Both the position numbers and the translations under genes were made by a program. 64,000 nucleotides of DNA from the NCBI RefSeq assembly GCF_043876815.1, contig NZ_JBAWKA010000001.1, forward strand, positions 62,001 to 126,000. The letters are read 5' to 3'. This document shows, one piece after another, positions 60,519 to 64,000 of the stretch (position 1 is the first letter of the stretch; every line of letters begins with the position of its first letter). This DNA comes from Gaetbulibacter_A sp043876815 (GTDB taxonomy: Bacteria; Bacteroidota; Bacteroidia; Flavobacteriales; Flavobacteriaceae). The notes beneath the pieces are model-generated. The model worked only from the letters and a program-made list of their open reading frames with translations. It made no database searches and was not told the origin of the DNA.

Positions 60519-61559
60519 ATGGAAATTTACCTCACTAATACTTCGATATTAGAGCGTATTCAGCAAATGCAGCGCTATTTGGGGGGAATGGTAAGTCGGG
60601 AATGGGGAGCCTATAATCTTCAGGTTGACAACGATCGGGCGAAAGGATACGTTCAGTATATGGATTTTGACTGGGGCGTAACTTTAGTTGATTTTAATTT
60701 GCATTTTTTTGAACCCGTTATACTTTTTAGCGGATCGGAGAAATATAATCCCTTGTATTTTTTCTACTGCACTAAGGGTAGCTTTAATCATAAGTTTGAC
60801 TATGAAACTAAAAAGCATCGGGTAGACCAGTTTCACTCCGTTATTAGTGCAGGAAGTTCCGACAGCAGACACGAGCTTTATTTTGAAAAAAACAAGGTGA
60901 TCCGTTTAAACGTCATTAGCATTGTTCGGAAACAATTTTTAAAGAAGCGTCTTAATATTTCAGAAATGCTTAATGAAAAACTTCATGAGGTACTTATTGA
61001 TACAGAACATGAAAAGGAATTTGCATACTATGGCCCGATAAGCTTAAAAATGGCAGATCATGTTCAAGCTTTACAGGATGTTAAGACCAAGGGAATGATC
61101 AGGAATTTGCAAATCGAGGGAACCGTATACCAGTTACTTTCCTCACATATAAAAATACATAATAGCTACGAGGAGTCTCGGCCTGTAGACATTTCGTTGT
61201 CGGAAGCCGAGTTAAGGTTGGTTCGCAAATTTGCTAAGAAAATCGCCAAAGATCCTTCCAAAAAGTATTCACTCAAAGGTATCGCCTTAAAAATTGGTCT
61301 GTCGCAAACCAAATTGCAGGAGGGATTTAAGTTTCTTTATGCTAAAACCGTAAGTGAATATATTCGCCACGTCCGCCTTGAGGAGGCACGAGATCTCATG
61401 CATAATTCTAATTTAAACATTTCGCAAATTGTTTATTCTATTGGGTTTACCAGTAGAAGTTATTTCTCAAAGATCTTCAAAAAAAAATATGGGATTTCAC
61501 CTAGTACTTTCAAAAAACAAATCTCAATGCAAATTGATGACTACCTGAACCCAAATTAG
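60519..61559 (+). CDS. AraC family transcriptional regulator
   Basis: This 346-residue protein has an N-terminal cupin-like ligand domain (about residues 40-140) and a C-terminal double helix-turn-helix (YSLKGIALKIGLSQTKLQEGF; then LNISQIVYSIGFTSRSYFSKIFKKKYGISPSTFKK), which is the AraC signature. It starts 4 nt after the beta-helix stop and so belongs to the FGE/beta-helix operon, which it may control in response to a sugar. Its ligand is unknown. Confidence 0.92.
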   Translation: MEIYLTNTSILERIQQMQRYLGGMVSREWGAYNLQVDNDRAKGYVQYMDFDWGVTLVDFNLHFFEPVILFSGSEKYNPLYFFYCTKGSFNHKFDYETKKHRVDQFHSVISAGSSDSRHELYFEKNKVIRLNVISIVRKQFLKKRLNISEMLNEKLHEVLIDTEHEKEFAYYGPISLKMADHVQALQDVKTKGMIRNLQIEGTVYQLLSSHIKIHNSYEESRPVDISLSEAELRLVRKFAKKIAKDPSKKYSLKGIALKIGLSQTKLQEGFKFLYAKTVSEYIRHVRLEEARDLMHNSNLNISQIVYSIGFTSRSYFSKIFKKKYGISPSTFKKQISMQIDDYLNPN

Positions 61560-61686
61560 GACCCAAGCACTGGTTTTATTATTACTGTTTAAGGTGTTTG
61601 TATCATGGATACCGTCAATTATTAAAGCTATACAGTTAAATTAAATTCTTAAAAACTGTAAATTTAGTTAGTTAAAATTGAAAGTT

Positions 61687-63066
61687 ATGTCTGATACAAC
61701 CCTATTACCGAATACCATACAATCCGTTAATCCATATAACAGTAAAGTATTACAAAAATATGAAATGGATGCGCATGAACGCGTTGAATCGAAGCTTCAA
61801 GGAGCCCATGAGGCCTTTCAACAGTGGAAAGAAAAACCGATAAAAGAACGCACGCGCTTACTTCAAAATTTAAGTCACTCGCTTGAGCATCATATGGAAT
61901 ATTTGAGTGAACTGATGACCCAGGAAATGGGAAAGCCAATTACTCAAAGCCGAGCTGAGATCCAGAAATGCATTTTTCTCTGCGATTTTTATGCTACTAA
62001 TGCTGAAGATTTTTTAGCTGATGACATTATCGAAACCGATGCTTCGGAAAGTTTTATCAGTTACGATCCTTTAGGAGTTATTCTGGCGGTAATGCCGTGG
62101 AATTATCCGTTTTGGCAAGTGTTCCGATTTGCGGTACCTACGCTTACTGCAGGGAATACGGCCTTACTAAAACACGCTTCTAATGTCAGCGGTTGTGCTT
62201 TTGCCATTCAGAAGCTATTTCTAGACGCCGGTTATCCGTCGGCTTGTTTCCAAACCTTGCTAACCGACCATGAAATGGTAGATTATCTAATTAAGAATGA
62301 TAAGGTTAAAGCGGTGTCTTTAACAGGAAGTGAAACGGCAGGAAGACATATTGCTAAAGTTGCCGGAGAGAGCCTCAAAAAGGCTGTTCTGGAACTTGGA
62401 GGGAACAATGCCTGTATTGTTTTGGATGATGCCGATTTAGATACTCATCTGGACACCATGGTGAACGCCCGAATGCAAAACACCGGGCAGAGTTGCATTG
62501 CGGCCAAACGCTTCATTGTAACCAAGGGAATTTTTGATGAATTCTTAGGTAAATTCACCAAGAGAGTAAAGGACCTACAATTTGGAGACCCAATGAATCC
62601 TGCTACGGAAATAGCCACACTGGCTCGCGAAGATCTTGCAAACGATCTTGAAAAACAAGTACAGGATGCTGTTCAAAAAGGTGCCAAAGTGATCCTGGGA
62701 GGAAAACGGGATAAGGCATACTATGCCCCAACTATTTTAACCAAGGTCACCACCGATATGGCCGTATTTAAAGAGGAAACCTTTGGACCAGTGGCTCCGA
62801 TATTTAAAGTGAATGATTTTGAGGAAGCTATATCGCTAGCTACCGACACTAAGTTTGGCTTAGGAACCATGGTTTTTACCGAGGATATTGATAAGGTTAG
62901 AAAAACGATTTCCCGAATTCCTGATGGTGCCTTGTTCATAAATGAATTAGTAAAATCAGACCCAAGATTACCTTTCGGAGGGACTAAAGCATCTGGTTTT
63001 GGAAGAGAGTTATCGAAGGAAGGTATTTTGGAATTTGTAAATAAAAAAACAGTTTATGTCAAATAA
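61687..63066 (+). CDS. Succinate-semialdehyde dehydrogenase-type aldehyde dehydrogenase
   Basis: This NAD(P)-dependent aldehyde dehydrogenase is about 459 residues long. Motifs are VMPWNYPFWQVFRFAVPTL, the glutamate block LELGGNNACIVLDDAD, the catalytic cysteine in NTGQSCIAAKRFIV, and the C-terminal LPFGGTKASGFGRELSKEGI. The short form with VMPWNYPFWQ is typical of the Sad/YneI branch of succinate-semialdehyde dehydrogenases. The frame begins at TTG 61678, but ATG 61687 (MSDTTLLPN) is more likely. It ends 41 nt before the ArsC/Spx-like gene. Confidence 0.92.
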   Translation: MSDTTLLPNTIQSVNPYNSKVLQKYEMDAHERVESKLQGAHEAFQQWKEKPIKERTRLLQNLSHSLEHHMEYLSELMTQEMGKPITQSRAEIQKCIFLCDFYATNAEDFLADDIIETDASESFISYDPLGVILAVMPWNYPFWQVFRFAVPTLTAGNTALLKHASNVSGCAFAIQKLFLDAGYPSACFQTLLTDHEMVDYLIKNDKVKAVSLTGSETAGRHIAKVAGESLKKAVLELGGNNACIVLDDADLDTHLDTMVNARMQNTGQSCIAAKRFIVTKGIFDEFLGKFTKRVKDLQFGDPMNPATEIATLAREDLANDLEKQVQDAVQKGAKVILGGKRDKAYYAPTILTKVTTDMAVFKEETFGPVAPIFKVNDFEEAISLATDTKFGLGTMVFTEDIDKVRKTISRIPDGALFINELVKSDPRLPFGGTKASGFGRELSKEGILEFVNKKTVYVK

Positions 63067-63106
63067 AAAACAAGAAAAAGAAAATAATAAAAACAAAGAA
63101 AAAATA

Positions 63107-63550
63107 ATGTCAGTATTAGCACGAAATAAAAGGCAACTCACTTACATATATAGCTCTGAATCCGTTTTAGGGAAAAAAGTGTTAGGCTATGTGCAAGCCA
63201 TGAACAAGCATATTGAAACTATTGATATTTCAAAAACGAAACTTAGCGATACCGCTTGGGTAGAAATTTCTAATGAGCTAAATATGCCTTTTAAGAATAT
63301 CTTTAAAGCAGATTCGGTCACTGATGAGCAAAACCATGACTTTGATGAAAAAGACTGGATTAAAATGATTCAAAATAATCCGGCCATATTGCACCATCCT
63401 ATCGCTATTAATGCTGAAGATATCATGATTGTTTCCAGCCGTGCCGAGGTTCTCAAGCTCTTTGAGGTGGACTCCGCAGGACTTGAAAAAGGATTTAATC
63501 ATGAAGAACCCACAACGTCTTCAACCTCCAAAGGAGAATCCTTTATTTAA
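63107..63550 (+). CDS. ArsC/Spx-like thioredoxin-fold protein without cysteine
   Basis: This protein of about 147 residues has the ArsC/Spx fold pattern: RQLTYIYSSESVLGKKVLGYV takes the place of the usual IYxxxxCxxxR loop, and the later IQNNPAILHHPIAINAEDIMIVSSRAEVLKLF matches the ArsC C-terminal block. The protein contains no cysteine, so it cannot be a thiol arsenate reductase. The frame extends to ATG 63056, overlapping the aldehyde dehydrogenase, but the Lys-rich stretch before 63107 looks untranslated. A regulatory or stress role is possible. Function is unknown. Confidence 0.8.
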   Translation: MSVLARNKRQLTYIYSSESVLGKKVLGYVQAMNKHIETIDISKTKLSDTAWVEISNELNMPFKNIFKADSVTDEQNHDFDEKDWIKMIQNNPAILHHPIAINAEDIMIVSSRAEVLKLFEVDSAGLEKGFNHEEPTTSSTSKGESFI

Positions 63551-63557
63551 AGCTTTA

Positions 63558-64000
63558 CTAATCCTCTTTATCGTAATCGAGTCGTAAGTTGTTTTTTCCA
63601 AAATCTAGGGTTCGAATTGGGAATGGGATATTGATACCTTCCTTGTTGAACTCGGATTTGATTAGTTTGATAGCTTTATGCTTGGATTCTAACTCCTCTT
63701 TACTACTAATCATATTTACAGAAAATCTGGTGATAAAATTTATCGAACTGTCACCAAATTCGGTAAAGTAAAATTCAACTTTTTCGCCATTATTTTGTTT
63801 GAAGTTCTCAGAAATAATGTTGGTGACAATATTTTCTACCTGTTGAAGATCACTTTCGTAGCCTACACCGCAAGCAACCGTTATCCGACTTCGGTCGCTT
63901 AAGGAATAATTTGTGAATCTATTCTCAATGAATTTCGAATTCGGAATAATTACAAAATTATTATCGGGTTTTTTCAATACAATATTCCGAAGACTAATTT
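63558..64000 (-). CDS. MscS family mechanosensitive channel, C-terminal part (cut by window edge)
   Basis: This is the last 147 or so residues of a gene that enters from the right edge on the minus strand. The translation reads ISLRNIVLKKPDNNFVIIPNSKFIENRFTNYS, the beta domain of MscS channels (usual pattern R-x-DN-x-VVIPNS). The alpha/beta C-terminal domain follows and ends LDFGKNNLRLDYDKED. The frame stays open to the edge, so the TTG at 63977 is internal. The pore helices lie outside the window. It is convergent with the ArsC/Spx-like gene. Confidence 0.85.
   Translation of the reverse strand, partial: ISLRNIVLKKPDNNFVIIPNSKFIENRFTNYSLSDRSRITVACGVGYESDLQQVENIVTNIISENFKQNNGEKVEFYFTEFGDSSINFITRFSVNMISSKEELESKHKAIKLIKSEFNKEGINIPFPIRTLDFGKNNLRLDYDKED

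Noticed and set aside
1..64000. Mobile elements, prophage, restriction or other defence islands
   Set aside because: No transposase, integrase, phage, methyltransferase or toxin-antitoxin gene was found. The AlbA_2/Schlafen-type gene and the lone tRNA have no island features around them.

Overview
The window is AT-rich chromosomal DNA from a member of the Flavobacteriaceae (phylum Bacteroidota), probably marine or aquatic. The evidence is a complete Bat/MoxR aerotolerance-type operon, a T9SS type-B sorting domain on a secreted protein, an IPExxxVDY protein beside pyruvate kinase, an OmpA porin with thrombospondin type-3 repeats, several promoters of the Bacteroidota TAnnTTTG type, and weak or absent Shine-Dalgarno sites. 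I see no rRNA, transposase, integrase, phage gene or CRISPR array. Most of the window looks like stable core chromosome.

Layout. 1-2.6 kb (minus): SulP anion transporter, universal stress protein and the start of a beta-carbonic anhydrase, a likely bicarbonate uptake module. 3.1-5.0 kb (minus): aguA-aguB, agmatine to putrescine. 5.2-14.4 kb (minus): moxR, DUF58, a BatD-like membrane protein, batA, batB, batC, batD, batE. 14.6-18.1 kb: a DUF4382 lipoprotein, an SDR oxidoreductase and an AlbA_2/Schlafen-type protein. 18.2-22.5 kb (minus): DUF1501/DUF1800 pair and an ALDH7-type aldehyde dehydrogenase. 22.6-28.1 kb: secreted or lipoprotein genes (isoaspartyl peptidase, T9SS protein, YciI-like lipoprotein), an EEP-family hydrolase and a CYTH protein. 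28.2-33.8 kb: dinB, then the acpP-fabF-rnc-IPExxxVDY-pyk cluster (minus). 34.0-38.5 kb: purN, rnhA, a PfkB sugar kinase and an enlarged PurF. 38.6-38.9 kb: two near-identical small RNA candidates in tandem. 39-49.3 kb: superoxide dismutase, AddA-like helicase-nuclease, kbl, OmpA, AddB-like nuclease and an alpha/beta hydrolase. 49.4-55.5 kb: NrtR-type regulator, tRNA-Ala(GGC), a membrane protein, an orphan histidine kinase, gpsA and a duplicated-domain lipoprotein. 55.7-57.7 kb (minus): yicC-gmk-nadD. 57.9-61.6 kb: a tight operon of a formylglycine-generating-enzyme lipoprotein, a parallel beta-helix protein and an AraC regulator. 61.7-64.0 kb: succinate-semialdehyde-type dehydrogenase, a cysteine-free ArsC/Spx-like protein and the end of an MscS channel.

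The most unusual item is the purF-sod intergenic region. It has two 73-74 nt units whose first 47 nt differ at one position. Each starts 11 nt after the first base of a -7-like box and ends in its own intrinsic terminator, while the flanking DNA is not conserved. The single difference falls in a predicted bulge. Second in interest are two structured GC-rich intergenic elements (after dinB and after purN) that share their ends, and the FGE/beta-helix/AraC operon, which has intact FGE catalytic cysteines but no sulfatase in view.

All function calls come from reading motifs and context by eye. No database search was run. Start codons were moved inward where the longest open frame begins with TTG or GTG and an ATG next to a signal peptide or domain start fits better.
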